Shown: piece after piece, positions 53,516 to 62,301 of the stretch | How the letters are laid out: every line of letters begins with the position of its first letter | How positions within the stretch are numbered: the first letter of the stretch is position 1 | Origin: MnTg04 sp964568075 | Lineage (GTDB): Bacteria; Pseudomonadota; Gammaproteobacteria; Steroidobacterales; MnTg04 | NCBI GenBank assembly: GCA_964568075.1 | Contig: CAZMOM010000013.1 | Span: 1 to 64,000 of the forward strand | Reading direction: 5' to 3' | DNA length: 64,000 nt | Notes under the pieces: model-generated | What the model was told of the DNA's origin: nothing | Seen by the model: the letters and a program-made list of their open reading frames with translations, nothing else | Databases searched by the model: none | Program-made: the position numbers and the translations under genes

Positions 53516-53556
53516 AGTTCTTTCCTCGTTTTCCTGATTTTGATTATTCGTTTTGC

Positions 53557-53578
53557 CGTGCAGGCATCAGGCTGCACG
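53557..53578. other. inverted repeat at the gcvPA 3' end
   Basis: CGTGCAG at 53557-53563 and CTGCACG at 53572-53578 form a 7-bp perfect stem with an 8-nt loop that contains the gcvPA stop codon. No T-run follows on the minus strand, so it may be a processing or stability element between gcvPA and tpx rather than a terminator. Confidence 0.35.
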
Positions 53579-54940
53579 ATCCTGCTGCAAAATAAGTTCA
53601 AGCTGGTCCCGATAGGCAGCTATGTCGCTCTCGGTCTTGGTTTCGGTCGCGCACACCAGTATTGCATCACCGAGTTCCGGGTGCGACCCGGATAAATCCA
53701 GTCCGCCCAGAAGGTCTTTTGCCGCCAGAGCTTCCAGCACCGGCGCTACCGGTCTGTCCAGCCTGACAACCACCTCATGGAAAAACGGCCGGTCGAACAC
53801 CCGGTTCACTCCGGGCAGCGAACACAGGGCATCGCATAATTCAGTGGTTCGCCGATGCGAGACGGATGCGACTCTCGCCAGACCTTCCGCGCCCAGCAAA
53901 CTCATAAAAATAGTCGCGGCCGTCACCATCAGTCCCTGGTTGGTGCAGATATTCGATGTCGCCTTGGACCGGCGAATATGCTGCTCTCTCGCCTGCAGCG
54001 TCAGGGTAAATCCCGGCTTGCCGTCCAGATCCACCGTCCGCCCCACCAGGCGTCCCGGCATCTGGCGAACCAGCGCTTGCCGGGTTGTGAGAAAGCCAAA
54101 ATACGGCCCACCGGATGACAGCGGAACGCCGAGCGGCTGTCCCTCGCCACAGGCGATGTCGGCGCCATTCTCACCCCACTCACCGGGTGGTCTGAGCAAC
54201 GCGAGCGAGGTCGGGTTTACCACACTGACCAGCAATGCTTTTTGCGCATGCGCCCAGTCGGTAATGGCGTCAACCTCTTCGAGGACACCAAAAAAATTGG
54301 GCTGTTGGACAACGACAGCGGCCAGATCCTCGCCGGCGAACCGGGCAAGAGATCCAGGAACAGTATAGCCGCCCTCGGCGCAGTACGGCAGGTCGATAAA
54401 CTCAAAGCCCTGTGCGGAACAAATCACCTCGGCGACTTGCCGATAGGTCGGATTGAGCGCACCGACAACCAAGATACGTTTCGATTTCGACGCGCGATTC
54501 GCCCGCACCGCCATCAGGCAGGCTTCTGCCAGCGCCGACGCACCGTCATACATGGAGGCGTTCGATACTTCCATTCCGGTCAGGCCGGTCATCATCGTCT
54601 GGTACTCGTATATGACCTGCAGGGTCCCCTGGCTGGCTTCGGCCTGGTATGGCGTATAGGCCGTGTAAAACTCTCCGCGCGCGGTGATTTCCCAAACCGC
54701 CGCCGGGATGTGATGTTCGTACGCGCCGACCCCGATAAAACTGAGCGCCCCACTGTCCATTTCCGCTCGCTCGCGCATGAGCCGCGCGATTTCCATTTCG
54801 CCGATTGCCTCGGGTACCTGCTCCAGTGACTTGATTCTCAACTCCTGCGGAATTTCGTCGAACAGATCCTCTATGCTGCCAGAGCCAATCTCATCGAGCA
54901 TTTTACGAATATCGGTATCGGTATGGGGTATGAATGGCAT
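53567..54940 (-). CDS. gcvPA: glycine dehydrogenase (decarboxylating) subunit 1
   Basis: P protein of the glycine cleavage system, first subunit (457 residues). It begins with FIPHTDTDIRKMLDEIGSGSIEDLFDEIP, the family N-terminus, and contains EASQGTLQVIYEYQTMMTGLTGMEVSNASMYD split over the cofactor-fold core. The PLP lysine is on the partner subunit GcvPB. gcvH lies 20 bp upstream. Together the two subunits equal one long GcvP. Confidence 0.96.
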   Translation of the reverse strand: MPFIPHTDTDIRKMLDEIGSGSIEDLFDEIPQELRIKSLEQVPEAIGEMEIARLMRERAEMDSGALSFIGVGAYEHHIPAAVWEITARGEFYTAYTPYQAEASQGTLQVIYEYQTMMTGLTGMEVSNASMYDGASALAEACLMAVRANRASKSKRILVVGALNPTYRQVAEVICSAQGFEFIDLPYCAEGGYTVPGSLARFAGEDLAAVVVQQPNFFGVLEEVDAITDWAHAQKALLVSVVNPTSLALLRPPGEWGENGADIACGEGQPLGVPLSSGGPYFGFLTTRQALVRQMPGRLVGRTVDLDGKPGFTLTLQAREQHIRRSKATSNICTNQGLMVTAATIFMSLLGAEGLARVASVSHRRTTELCDALCSLPGVNRVFDRPFFHEVVVRLDRPVAPVLEALAAKDLLGGLDLSGSHPELGDAILVCATETKTESDIAAYRDQLELILQQDRAA

Positions 54941-54960
54941 CGAGTGCTCCGCGGTTTGTC

Positions 54961-55365
54961 TTAGTCTTCGTCTTCGTCTTCGTCTTCGAGAAACCGCTCG
55001 TAGCCCGCAGCATCCATCAGATTTTCCAGTTCAGATTCATCGCTGGGTCGCAACCGTACCAGCCAGCCATCGCCGTAAGGATCCGTGTTGATCATCTCCG
55101 GCGTATCGTCAAGGATCGAATTGGCCTCCAGTACCTCTCCGCTCAATGGGCTCATGACGTCTGACGCCGCCTTGACGGATTCGGCGACGCCGAAGGCATC
55201 GCCGCTGGCGACCACGGTGCCAGGTTCCGGCGCCTCCACGAATACCAGGTCACCGAGCGCTGCCTGGGCATGATCGGTGATGCCAATTACCGCCGAACCA
55301 TCGTCTGCCATACGAACCCACTCGTGGTCACTGCTGTATTTAAGATCTGCAGGTACGTTACTCAT
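54961..55365 (-). CDS. gcvH: glycine cleavage system H protein with acidic C-terminal tail
   Basis: GcvH shuttles the aminomethyl group on a lipoyl lysine between the P, T and L proteins. In this 134-residue protein the lipoylated lysine is K65 (GVAESVKAASDV). AGGAG precedes the ATG at 55365; the frame upstream to 55434 is not needed. The last eight residues are Glu-Asp repeats coded by four copies of the 6-bp unit GTCTTC (plus strand, 54964-54987), a small microsatellite that abuts the stop codon. LipB and LipA at 24702-26332 should lipoylate it. Confidence 0.96.
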   Translation of the reverse strand: MSNVPADLKYSSDHEWVRMADDGSAVIGITDHAQAALGDLVFVEAPEPGTVVASGDAFGVAESVKAASDVMSPLSGEVLEANSILDDTPEMINTDPYGDGWLVRLRPSDESELENLMDAAGYERFLEDEDEDED

Positions 55366-55399
55366 GGTGCACTCCTTTTTAATATCGCCTGATTCGTAG

Positions 55400-56488
55400 T
55401 CAAAGATCGACGACTGCCTTGCCATTCCTAACAAAAGTCGTTTTCACCACTCGCGCGCGCAAAAGTTTTCCGCGAATCTCAACCTCGCAGGTCTCCGTGC
55501 ATTCCACCGGCACCCGGGCCATCCCAATCGAAACACCCAGCGTCGGTGAGAAACTGCCACTGGTGGTTTCGCCTTCGCCACCTTCACAAAACACTTTCTG
55601 GTATGTACGCAGCACGCCCTTGCCCTGCAGGATCAGACCAACCAGTTTGCGGCGCATCCCTGCGGCCTTTTGTTTTTCAAGGGCGGCACGGCCTATAAAA
55701 TCCCGTTCCTGCGGATCCAGCGCTACCGTCCACGACAACCCGGATTCCAGGGGCGTCGTCGTTTCGTCCATGTCATGGCCATATAAATTCATGCCCGCCT
55801 CGAGACGCAGCGTGTCTCTGGCGCCGAGGCCACAGGGGCGTACGCCCGCATCGTTAAGTCGGGTCCAGAATTCGGCGGCGGAATCATCTGGCAACATGAT
55901 TTCCCAGCCGTCCTCGCCCGTATAACCCGTTCGCGCGATAAACATGCCGGCAATTTCGGCGGCAGTGAACGGCTTCAGGGCCAGCGCCGCTGCCGCATCC
56001 CCCGCCGATAACAGACTCGCCGCCTTTTTCCTGGCGTTGGGACCCTGGACCGCGATCATCGCCAGATCATCCCGAACCCCGACTTTCACGCCGTCATGAA
56101 CGGCCTGCTCGTCGATCCAGGCCAGATCCTGGTCACGGGTAGCCGCGTTGACCACCATCCGGAACCACTCTGCGGTCATGTAATAAACGATCAGGTCATC
56201 GATAACGCCGCCGTCTTTATTCAGCATGCAGGAATAAAGCGCTTTTCCCGAAGTCTGCAACCTGGCGACATCATTGGCCAGCAGGTGCGACAGGAACGGC
56301 TTCACGGCCCCGCCTTTCAAGTCGATAATGGTCATATGCGAAACGTCAAACATGCCGGCATCATTGCGCACGGCATGGTGCTCCTCGATCTGGGAGCCAT
56401 AGTTGACCGGCATCAGCCAGCCGCTAAAATTGACCATTCTGGCAGCGGACGCCACGTGCACAGCATATAAAGAGGTTCTGTCTGGCAT
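55400..56488 (-). CDS. gcvT: glycine cleavage system aminomethyltransferase (T protein)
   Basis: GcvT releases ammonia from the lipoyl-bound aminomethyl group and forms methylene-THF. The 362-residue protein (E. coli 364) has FSGWLMPVNYGSQIEEHHAVRN, the fold-start FDVSHM and the folate-site aspartate in RTGYTGEDGWEIM. It is the first gene of gcvT-gcvH-gcvPA-tpx-gcvPB and is preceded by the glycine riboswitch; AGAGGA lies 6-11 bp before the ATG, beyond the terminator hairpin. The lipoamide dehydrogenase gene is not in the window. Confidence 0.97.
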   Translation of the reverse strand: MPDRTSLYAVHVASAARMVNFSGWLMPVNYGSQIEEHHAVRNDAGMFDVSHMTIIDLKGGAVKPFLSHLLANDVARLQTSGKALYSCMLNKDGGVIDDLIVYYMTAEWFRMVVNAATRDQDLAWIDEQAVHDGVKVGVRDDLAMIAVQGPNARKKAASLLSAGDAAAALALKPFTAAEIAGMFIARTGYTGEDGWEIMLPDDSAAEFWTRLNDAGVRPCGLGARDTLRLEAGMNLYGHDMDETTTPLESGLSWTVALDPQERDFIGRAALEKQKAAGMRRKLVGLILQGKGVLRTYQKVFCEGGEGETTSGSFSPTLGVSIGMARVPVECTETCEVEIRGKLLRARVVKTTFVRNGKAVVDL

Positions 56489-56514
56489 TGTCGAATCCTC
56501 TGACTACCGGCAAC

Positions 56515-56545
56515 AAAAAAGGCGGCAGACCTAAGATCTGCCGCC
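56515..56545 (-). terminator. intrinsic terminator of the glycine riboswitch expression platform
   Basis: On the minus strand a 9-bp perfect GC-rich stem (GGCGGCAGA with TCTGCCGCC, 56545-56521) and 7-nt loop is followed by six T (56520-56515). It lies directly after the second glycine aptamer and 26 bp before the gcvT start codon. It should stop the leader transcript unless glycine binding changes the fold. Its 5' arm lies next to aptamer 2's closing stem, so the two may compete. Confidence 0.88.
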
Positions 56546-56546
56546 C

Positions 56547-56713
56547 CCCTGTCCTGAAACCTGAGAGATCGGGCCGGGAAAAAGCCGACCGCGCCCCTTC
56601 GGTGGACCGCGCCGCGGTCGCTCTCCAGAGCCGATATTTATCCGTTGTCCGTTTGCCTGAGCGTTTCCGGGCAAGTTGCGCCTTCGGCGACCCTTTCGGG
56701 TTCTCTCCAGCGG
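56547..56713 (-). ncRNA. tandem glycine riboswitch
   Basis: The leader of gcvT holds two glycine aptamers. Aptamer 1 (56713-56641) has CTGGAGAGAA, CGCCGAAGG and GCTCAGGCAAACGGACAA. Aptamer 2 (56632-56547) has CTGGAGAGCG, CACCGAAGGGGC and TCTCAGGTTTCAGGACAG. These are the conserved blocks of the gcvT RNA motif, in the right order and on the same strand as gcv. The terminator downstream forms the expression platform. Known glycine riboswitches before gcv operons turn expression on when glycine is plentiful; I infer the same here. The 354-bp gap between gcvT and the DUF885 gene is mostly this element. Confidence 0.96.
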
Positions 56714-56842
56714 ATAGGTTGAATCGGGCTGAGAATGATAACTGATCGAATCTGTGAATGTAATCCGGGAACCAAAGCCGGGCTTGCTGATCGCATCAGG
56801 TAGCGGCGAGAATAGTCGTCCCCATCGACTGAGGAGAATTCG

Positions 56843-58627
56843 GTGAGACGCAGCGACGTAATCACGGTCGCGGCAGCGTTACTGCTGCAATCCGGGCAAG
56901 CGCAAATCGTCAGGGCCGATGCGACTGCGGACCTTTTCCAGTTGTTCGACGAGTCCTGGGAGCGGACCCTGAAGGAAAACCCGACCATGGCGTCCAGTCT
57001 GGGTGACCTGCGTTATAACCGGCAATGGCCTGATCTGAGTCTCAGCGCCATCGCATTTTCACACGCCGAAGACCGGCGCACGCTGGCCAGCCTGAAACGA
57101 ATCAACCGCAGCCAGCTGTCAGATTCCGACAAGATCAATTACGACCTGTTCCAGCGTCAGTTCGAGGAACAGATCAAAGCGCATCGTTTCAGGCGCTTCC
57201 TGGTTCCGTTGAACCAGCGCGGTGGTATTCAGACCGCAGATCAGCTGGCCGACCGGCTCAATTTCCCGGACACACGCGCGTATGAAGACTGGCTTGCGCG
57301 CCTGCACAGTTTCGATGTCTACATGGACCAGACGATCCAACTGATGCGCCGGGGTATAAAGGAAGGCAGAATTCATCCGACCGTCATCATGCAGCGAGTA
57401 CCGGCGCAGATCGACGCGCAGCTTGTTGATGACCCGGCCGATAGCCCTTTTTACAAACCGTTCAATAACATGCCGGAAGGAATTTCGGCCGCGCGCCAGC
57501 GCACGCTGAGAACTCGTGCACAGGATGTCATCGCGCAGAAAGTCCTGCCCAGCTTTGAGCGGTTCAGGAAATTTTTCGAAAACAGTTACCTGCCGATGAC
57601 ACGCAGCCGGATCGGTGCATCGGCCCAGCCGGACGGTAAGGCATTTTACCAGTTCCGGGTCGAGCACTATACGACGACCTCTTTAACCGCCGACGAAGTC
57701 CACGAAATCGGCAAAATTGAAGTGGCGCGGATTCGCAGCGAGATGAAGACGATTATCGGAGATTTAGATTTTGACGGCACATTCGATGATTTTCTCGATT
57801 TTTTACGCAAAGATTCGCGATTTTACTACGACGATCCGGATGAGCTTTTCGCTGGATACGTCGCGATCACCAAGCGCATCGACCCGCAATTGCCAAAGCT
57901 TTTTAACCGGCTGCCGAATGCGCCATACGTCGTCAAGGCGATACCCGAGGCCATCGCTCCGGACACCACGACTGCCTATTACAGTCCGCCAGCAGCCGAC
58001 GGCAGCCGCCCGGGCACCTATTACGTCAACCTGTACCGGCCCGACGTCAGGCCGAAATACGAAATGGAAGTTCTCAGTGTGCACGAAGCGGTCCCCGGTC
58101 ATCACTTCCAGATCGCGCTGGCCCAGGAACTGGGTGAATTACCAAAATTCAGGCGCTATGGCGGCTTTACCGCGTTTGTCGAAGGCTGGGGGCTGTACAG
58201 TGAAAGTCTCGGCGCCGACATCGGCCTGTATACCGACCCGTATTCCAAATTCGGCCAGCTCACCTATGAGATGTGGCGGGCAGTGCGACTCGTAGTCGAT
58301 ACAGGCATACACGCAAAGGGCTGGAGCCGCGAGAGAGCCATTAAATTCTTCACGGCCAACGCAGCCAAAACCGAGCACGATATCGTTAACGAAATCGATC
58401 GCTACATCGCCTTGCCTGGTCAGGCGCTTGCCTACAAGATCGGTGAGCTGAAAATAAAACAGCTGCGACGAGAAAGCGAGGAAGCCCTGGGCGACGCCTT
58501 CGACATCAAAACATTCCATGAGGTCGTACTTGGCAGCGGCGCTGTCCCGCTGGACATACTCGAAGATCAGGTCCACACGTGGTTAGCCAGGGAACAACAG
58601 CGGCTCGCAACAGCGGCGGATCGATGA
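56843..58627 (+). CDS. DUF885 family protein, putative zinc metallopeptidase
   Basis: A 594-residue exported protein: signal peptide about 1-25 (VITVAAALLLQSGQAQIVRA), then a DUF885 domain over nearly the whole length. The putative zinc motif HEAVPGHHFQ (H414, E415, H420, H421) is the family's extended HExxGHH form, and EGWGLYSESLG follows with a likely ligand glutamate. DUF885 proteins are related in fold to M32 carboxypeptidases, but the substrate is unknown. GTG start at 56843 has GAGGAG 7 bp upstream. The stop overlaps the ispG start by 4 bp. Confidence 0.88.
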   Translation: MRRSDVITVAAALLLQSGQAQIVRADATADLFQLFDESWERTLKENPTMASSLGDLRYNRQWPDLSLSAIAFSHAEDRRTLASLKRINRSQLSDSDKINYDLFQRQFEEQIKAHRFRRFLVPLNQRGGIQTADQLADRLNFPDTRAYEDWLARLHSFDVYMDQTIQLMRRGIKEGRIHPTVIMQRVPAQIDAQLVDDPADSPFYKPFNNMPEGISAARQRTLRTRAQDVIAQKVLPSFERFRKFFENSYLPMTRSRIGASAQPDGKAFYQFRVEHYTTTSLTADEVHEIGKIEVARIRSEMKTIIGDLDFDGTFDDFLDFLRKDSRFYYDDPDELFAGYVAITKRIDPQLPKLFNRLPNAPYVVKAIPEAIAPDTTTAYYSPPAADGSRPGTYYVNLYRPDVRPKYEMEVLSVHEAVPGHHFQIALAQELGELPKFRRYGGFTAFVEGWGLYSESLGADIGLYTDPYSKFGQLTYEMWRAVRLVVDTGIHAKGWSRERAIKFFTANAAKTEHDIVNEIDRYIALPGQALAYKIGELKIKQLRRESEEALGDAFDIKTFHEVVLGSGAVPLDILEDQVHTWLAREQQRLATAADR

Positions 58628-59844
58628 GCATCCAGCGCAGATCGTCCGTTGCCTGCCAGGTTGACGGCGTAACCATAGGCGACAAAGCGCCGGTTGTCGT
58701 CCAGTCGATGACCAATACCAATACGGCGGACGTCGAGGCGACGGTGACACAGGTCGTCGAACTGGCGGAGGCGGGCTCGGAACTGGTTCGCCTGACCGTC
58801 AACAATCTGGATGCGGCGACGGCGGTGCCGGAAATCCGTCAGCGCCTGGACAAGCTGGGTTGCCATACGCCACTGATCGGCGATTTTCATTTCAACGGGC
58901 ACAAACTTCTTCGCCAGGTCGGCGAGTGCGGAGACGCGCTGGCAAAATTTCGGATCAACCCAGGTAACGTCGGTCGTGGCAAAAAACGTGACCCGCAGTT
59001 TGCCGAGATGATCGCAGTCGCTTGTGAAAAACATAAGCCGGTGCGTATCGGCGTGAACTGGGGCAGCCTCGATCAGGATTTGCTCACGATGCTGATGGAC
59101 GAAAACTCGGCCAGCGACGAACCGCTGGACGCTCGCAGCGTCGTGCTCGAAGCCATGCAGAAATCGGCGCTGGGAAGCGCGAAACGCGCCGAGGAGCTAG
59201 GGCTCGGACACGATCGTATTGTCTTGTCCTGCAAGATGTCGGGGGTTCAGGATCTGATACAGGTTTACCAGGATCTGGCACAACGCTGTGACTATCCGTT
59301 GCACCTGGGTCTGACCGAGGCCGGCATGGGCAGCAAAGGTATTGTGTCTTCCACCGCGGCTCTGGGCGTGCTGCTGCAACAGGGTATCGGCGACACGATA
59401 CGAATATCGCTGACGCCAGAGCCGGGCGCCTCGCGCACGAAGGAAGTACAGGTTGCGCAGGAAATACTACAGGGCATGGGTCTGCGTGCCTTTTCCCCCA
59501 CCGTCATCGCCTGCCCTGGTTGTGGCCGCACCACCAGCACGGTGTTTCAGGAACTCGCTCGGGAAATTCAGTCGAATATCTATCGGCAAATGCCGCGCTG
59601 GCGGGAAAAATATCCCGGTGTCGAAAACATGAGCGTTGCCGTCATGGGTTGCGTGGTCAATGGGCCGGGCGAAAGCAAGCATGCGAATATCGGCATCAGC
59701 CTGCCGGGTAGCGGTGAAAAACCAGTCGCCCCGGTTTATGTGGATGGCCAAAAGTCGGTCACGCTGAAAGGCGACAACATAGCGGACGATTTCAAGGAAC
59801 TGGTGGCCGAATATATTCGCAGCCATTATCAAGCTGCGCGCTGA
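58624..59844 (+). CDS. ispG: 4-hydroxy-3-methylbut-2-en-1-yl diphosphate synthase
   Basis: IspG (GcpE) is a [4Fe-4S] enzyme of the MEP isoprenoid pathway that makes HMBPP from MEcPP. The 406-residue protein has the TIM-barrel opening VVVQSMTNTNTADVEAT, DFHFNGHKLL, and cluster cysteines in ACPGCGRTT and VMGCVVNGPGE. Its ATG overlaps the stop codon of the DUF885 gene, so the two are cotranscribed. Length fits bacterial IspG, here the longer gammaproteobacterial form. Confidence 0.96.
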   Translation: MSIQRRSSVACQVDGVTIGDKAPVVVQSMTNTNTADVEATVTQVVELAEAGSELVRLTVNNLDAATAVPEIRQRLDKLGCHTPLIGDFHFNGHKLLRQVGECGDALAKFRINPGNVGRGKKRDPQFAEMIAVACEKHKPVRIGVNWGSLDQDLLTMLMDENSASDEPLDARSVVLEAMQKSALGSAKRAEELGLGHDRIVLSCKMSGVQDLIQVYQDLAQRCDYPLHLGLTEAGMGSKGIVSSTAALGVLLQQGIGDTIRISLTPEPGASRTKEVQVAQEILQGMGLRAFSPTVIACPGCGRTTSTVFQELAREIQSNIYRQMPRWREKYPGVENMSVAVMGCVVNGPGESKHANIGISLPGSGEKPVAPVYVDGQKSVTLKGDNIADDFKELVAEYIRSHYQAAR

Positions 59845-59861
59845 GTCGCACGGTGGAAATT

Positions 59862-60203
59862 ATGAGTGATCTGAAAGAAAGACATTGCACGCCATGCGAG
59901 GGAGGCGGCAAGCCTTTGTTAGCGGAACAGGCAGCCGTTCTTCTGGCGCAATTGGCAGATGGCTGGGCGGTATCCAGCGACGGGAAGCAGATATACAAGG
60001 ATTTCACGTTCAAGGGTTTCTACAAAACGATGAGCTTCGTCAATGCGGTGGCCTGGATAGCCAACGCAGAAAATCATCATCCCGATCTGGAAGTGGGTTA
60101 TGGGCACTGCCTGGTTCGTTTCACGACCCATGCGATCGACGGCTTGTCGGACAATGATTTTATCTGTGCGGCAAAGATCGACTCGCTGGCTCGGGATCAG
60201 TAG
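59862..60203 (+). CDS. phhB: pterin-4a-carbinolamine dehydratase
   Basis: A 113-residue pterin dehydratase (PCD/DCoH family) that dehydrates 4a-hydroxytetrahydrobiopterin. The family motif ENHHPDLEVGYGHCLVRFTTHAI carries the catalytic histidines, and the N-terminal HCTPCEGGGKPL is common in bacterial members. No phenylalanine hydroxylase is in the window, so the partner is unknown. ATG at 59862 is preferred to GTG at 59853. It follows ispG by 17 bp. Confidence 0.92.
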   Translation: MSDLKERHCTPCEGGGKPLLAEQAAVLLAQLADGWAVSSDGKQIYKDFTFKGFYKTMSFVNAVAWIANAENHHPDLEVGYGHCLVRFTTHAIDGLSDNDFICAAKIDSLARDQ

Positions 60204-60251
60204 CCGGCACCACCAAAACGCGTGAGAACGATATGCGCTGCGCGGCGGACG

Positions 60252-60515
60252 TCAAATGCCCAGCTTGTTCAGGATATCGGCAATTCGCCCCAGCACCATC
60301 GTCAGCGCCGGGTGACTGCTTTCAAACCGATCGATATTGCGGGTCAGCGAATCCGATAAATGGGTGTCCGGCTCATCCGGATCGTTGCCGAGCAGCCGCC
60401 CGATACTGACCTGAAGATCGGCCAGCTGGGCCCGCGCATCCTCGTCCAGGCTGCTCCCCTCGTTCAGTTCCTGCTGCAACTCCTCAAGGAGATCTTCCAG
60501 TTCCCGATGCGACAT
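60252..60515 (-). CDS. DUF4404 family protein
   Basis: An 87-residue acidic helical protein of the DUF4404 type: SHRELEDLLEELQQELN at the N-terminus and HPALTMVLGRIADILNKLGI at the C-terminus match the family. Function unknown; it is probably a small cytoplasmic coiled-coil protein. AAGGAG is 7 bp before the ATG. It is the last gene of the pepP-ubiH operon, 14 bp after the acetyltransferase. Confidence 0.85.
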   Translation of the reverse strand: MSHRELEDLLEELQQELNEGSSLDEDARAQLADLQVSIGRLLGNDPDEPDTHLSDSLTRNIDRFESSHPALTMVLGRIADILNKLGI

Positions 60516-60529
60516 ATAAAAACGCTCCT

Positions 60530-61045
60530 TTAATTATCTGTCCCGCCTTTCGCCAGTCGCTGCAAGGCATCACCGGTTACCCGGTAAGGCAAAAAACCGT
60601 CAACCGGTCTTGCACCATTGCGCCGGTAAAATTCCATTGCCGACTCGTTCCAGTCCAGCACCATCCAGTCCAGGCGGCCACACTGTCTGCTAATCGTAAT
60701 CCTCGCCAGTTCACGTAACAAACCCAACCCGATGCCCACGCTGCGAAACTCGGTCCGCACGAAAAGATCTTCGAGATAAATACCCGGCTGGCCCAGGAAG
60801 GTCGAGTAATTATGGAAGTACAAAGCGAACCCCGCTGGCGTTAGCGGCCCTGCCGTCGTCTTCGCTTCCGCGATCAGTACCTCGGCACAGGCCCTGTCGC
60901 CAAACAGGCTGGCCATTAATTTTTCCTCGCTGGCGGTTACCTCGTGCGCCAGCTCCTCATACTCGGCCAATTCGGTGATCAAGGCCAGGATCAGCGGAAC
61001 GTCAGCCGCGGTCGCCGCGCGTACCTGGAAACCGTCGCCGCTCAT
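60530..61045 (-). CDS. GNAT family N-acetyltransferase
   Basis: A 171-residue acetyltransferase of the GNAT fold. YLEDLFVRTEFRSVGIGLGLLREL is the acetyl-CoA binding motif A (R/QxxGxG/A type), and DWMVLDWNESAMEFYRRNGA the following helix. Overall it resembles the diamine (spermidine/spermine) N-acetyltransferase-like group, but the substrate is not determined. Its ATG overlaps the upstream monooxygenase stop codon (ATGA). Confidence 0.88.
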   Translation of the reverse strand: MSGDGFQVRAATAADVPLILALITELAEYEELAHEVTASEEKLMASLFGDRACAEVLIAEAKTTAGPLTPAGFALYFHNYSTFLGQPGIYLEDLFVRTEFRSVGIGLGLLRELARITISRQCGRLDWMVLDWNESAMEFYRRNGARPVDGFLPYRVTGDALQRLAKGGTDN

Positions 61046-62301
61046 CGCACTTCACCGCGCATGGGGCTGTCGGCAGGCCGCCCCTTGGCCAGTAATTCTG
61101 GCAGGACGCCCGTCATCCCCATCGCGCGCCGGACCAACGCCTTGCGCGCAGGCGGCAACGCGTTAACGAGGCTCAGCCCCAAACTGCGAACGCGGCCCAG
61201 CGCTCGATCGTTGTTGCTAAATAGCCTTTTGATGCCATCCATCGCGGCCAGCATCATCATATTGTCTCCCTTGCGCCAGCGCTCATACCGTCTCAGCACC
61301 AGTCGATCCCCCGGATCTTCGTCGGCGAGCAATGCATTGATTAGCGTTTCGTGCAGGGCCGCCGCATCCATAAACCCAAGGTTGGCGCCCTGCCCGGCCA
61401 GCGGATGAATGGCGTGGGCCGCGTCGCCGATTAGCGCCAGCCGTTGCAGACAATAGTTTTGCGCATGCAAGAGCCGCAGTGGAAACGCGGCGCGTTTAGC
61501 GCATGCCGATAGTTTCCCCAGTACGCCGTCGCTTGCGGCTTCCAGTTCAGCCAGAAAATTCCCCTCATCCAGGTTGAGCAGGCGATCGGCCTCGTCGACG
61601 GTCGTGGACCAGACGATCGAACTCCTGCCATCGGCCAGCGGCAGAAAAGCCAGCGGGCCGGTCGGCAGAAAGCGCTGCCAGGCTGTTTCGCAATGCGGAA
61701 GCTCGCTGTGCACATGGGTCACGACCGCTTTTTGTTGATACGACCAGCCGGTGGTTTCGATCCCGGCCATTCCACGCAACGGAGATCCCGCGCCATCCGC
61801 GGCAACGACCAGCGTGGATTCCACGAGGTCACCGTTTTCGAGAACCAGACTGGCTTTGTCATCCCCGATAGCCAGCTCATTGACCCGGCAATCCGGCCGG
61901 ATGATGACGTTGTCCATTTTATCCAGCTGCCGCCACAGCGATTGTCGAATCAGTTGGTTCTCGACGATGTGGCCGAGCGTGGCTTCGCCAACTTCCGCCG
62001 AGGAAAACCGGATAGAGCCTGGAAATCCCGGCTTGGATTCGGCGTCCCAGACCTGCATCTCACGATATGGGGAAATGCGGGTCTCCGCGATGGTTTCCCA
62101 GGCGCCGGTCGCATCCAGGATGCGCTGAGAGGCAGCAGACAACGCGACGACACGCAAGTCGTATGAGTTGCCGGGTTCGGGCGGCATACCGGCTTCGATC
62201 AGGATGATCGAACCGGGGTAGCGAGTGTCGCGACCGAGCAGGCCGGCCAATACGCAACCCACCATTCCGCCGCCGACAATACAAATGACCGGACGTTTCA
62301 T
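61042..62301 (-). CDS. UbiI/VisC-like FAD monooxygenase of ubiquinone synthesis
   Basis: A 419-residue flavin monooxygenase of the UbiH/UbiF/UbiI family. FAD motif CIVGGGMVGCVLAGLLG, the DG segment VVAADGAGSPLRG and the ribityl motif LIGDAAHAIHPLAGQGANLGFMD are intact. It lies downstream of ubiH, where E. coli has ubiI (visC), so C5 hydroxylation of the ubiquinone ring is the likely step, but UbiF- or UbiM-like activity cannot be excluded by eye. It overlaps ubiH by 4 bp. Confidence 0.88.
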   Translation of the reverse strand: MKRPVICIVGGGMVGCVLAGLLGRDTRYPGSIILIEAGMPPEPGNSYDLRVVALSAASQRILDATGAWETIAETRISPYREMQVWDAESKPGFPGSIRFSSAEVGEATLGHIVENQLIRQSLWRQLDKMDNVIIRPDCRVNELAIGDDKASLVLENGDLVESTLVVAADGAGSPLRGMAGIETTGWSYQQKAVVTHVHSELPHCETAWQRFLPTGPLAFLPLADGRSSIVWSTTVDEADRLLNLDEGNFLAELEAASDGVLGKLSACAKRAAFPLRLLHAQNYCLQRLALIGDAAHAIHPLAGQGANLGFMDAAALHETLINALLADEDPGDRLVLRRYERWRKGDNMMMLAAMDGIKRLFSNNDRALGRVRSLGLSLVNALPPARKALVRRAMGMTGVLPELLAKGRPADSPMRGEVR

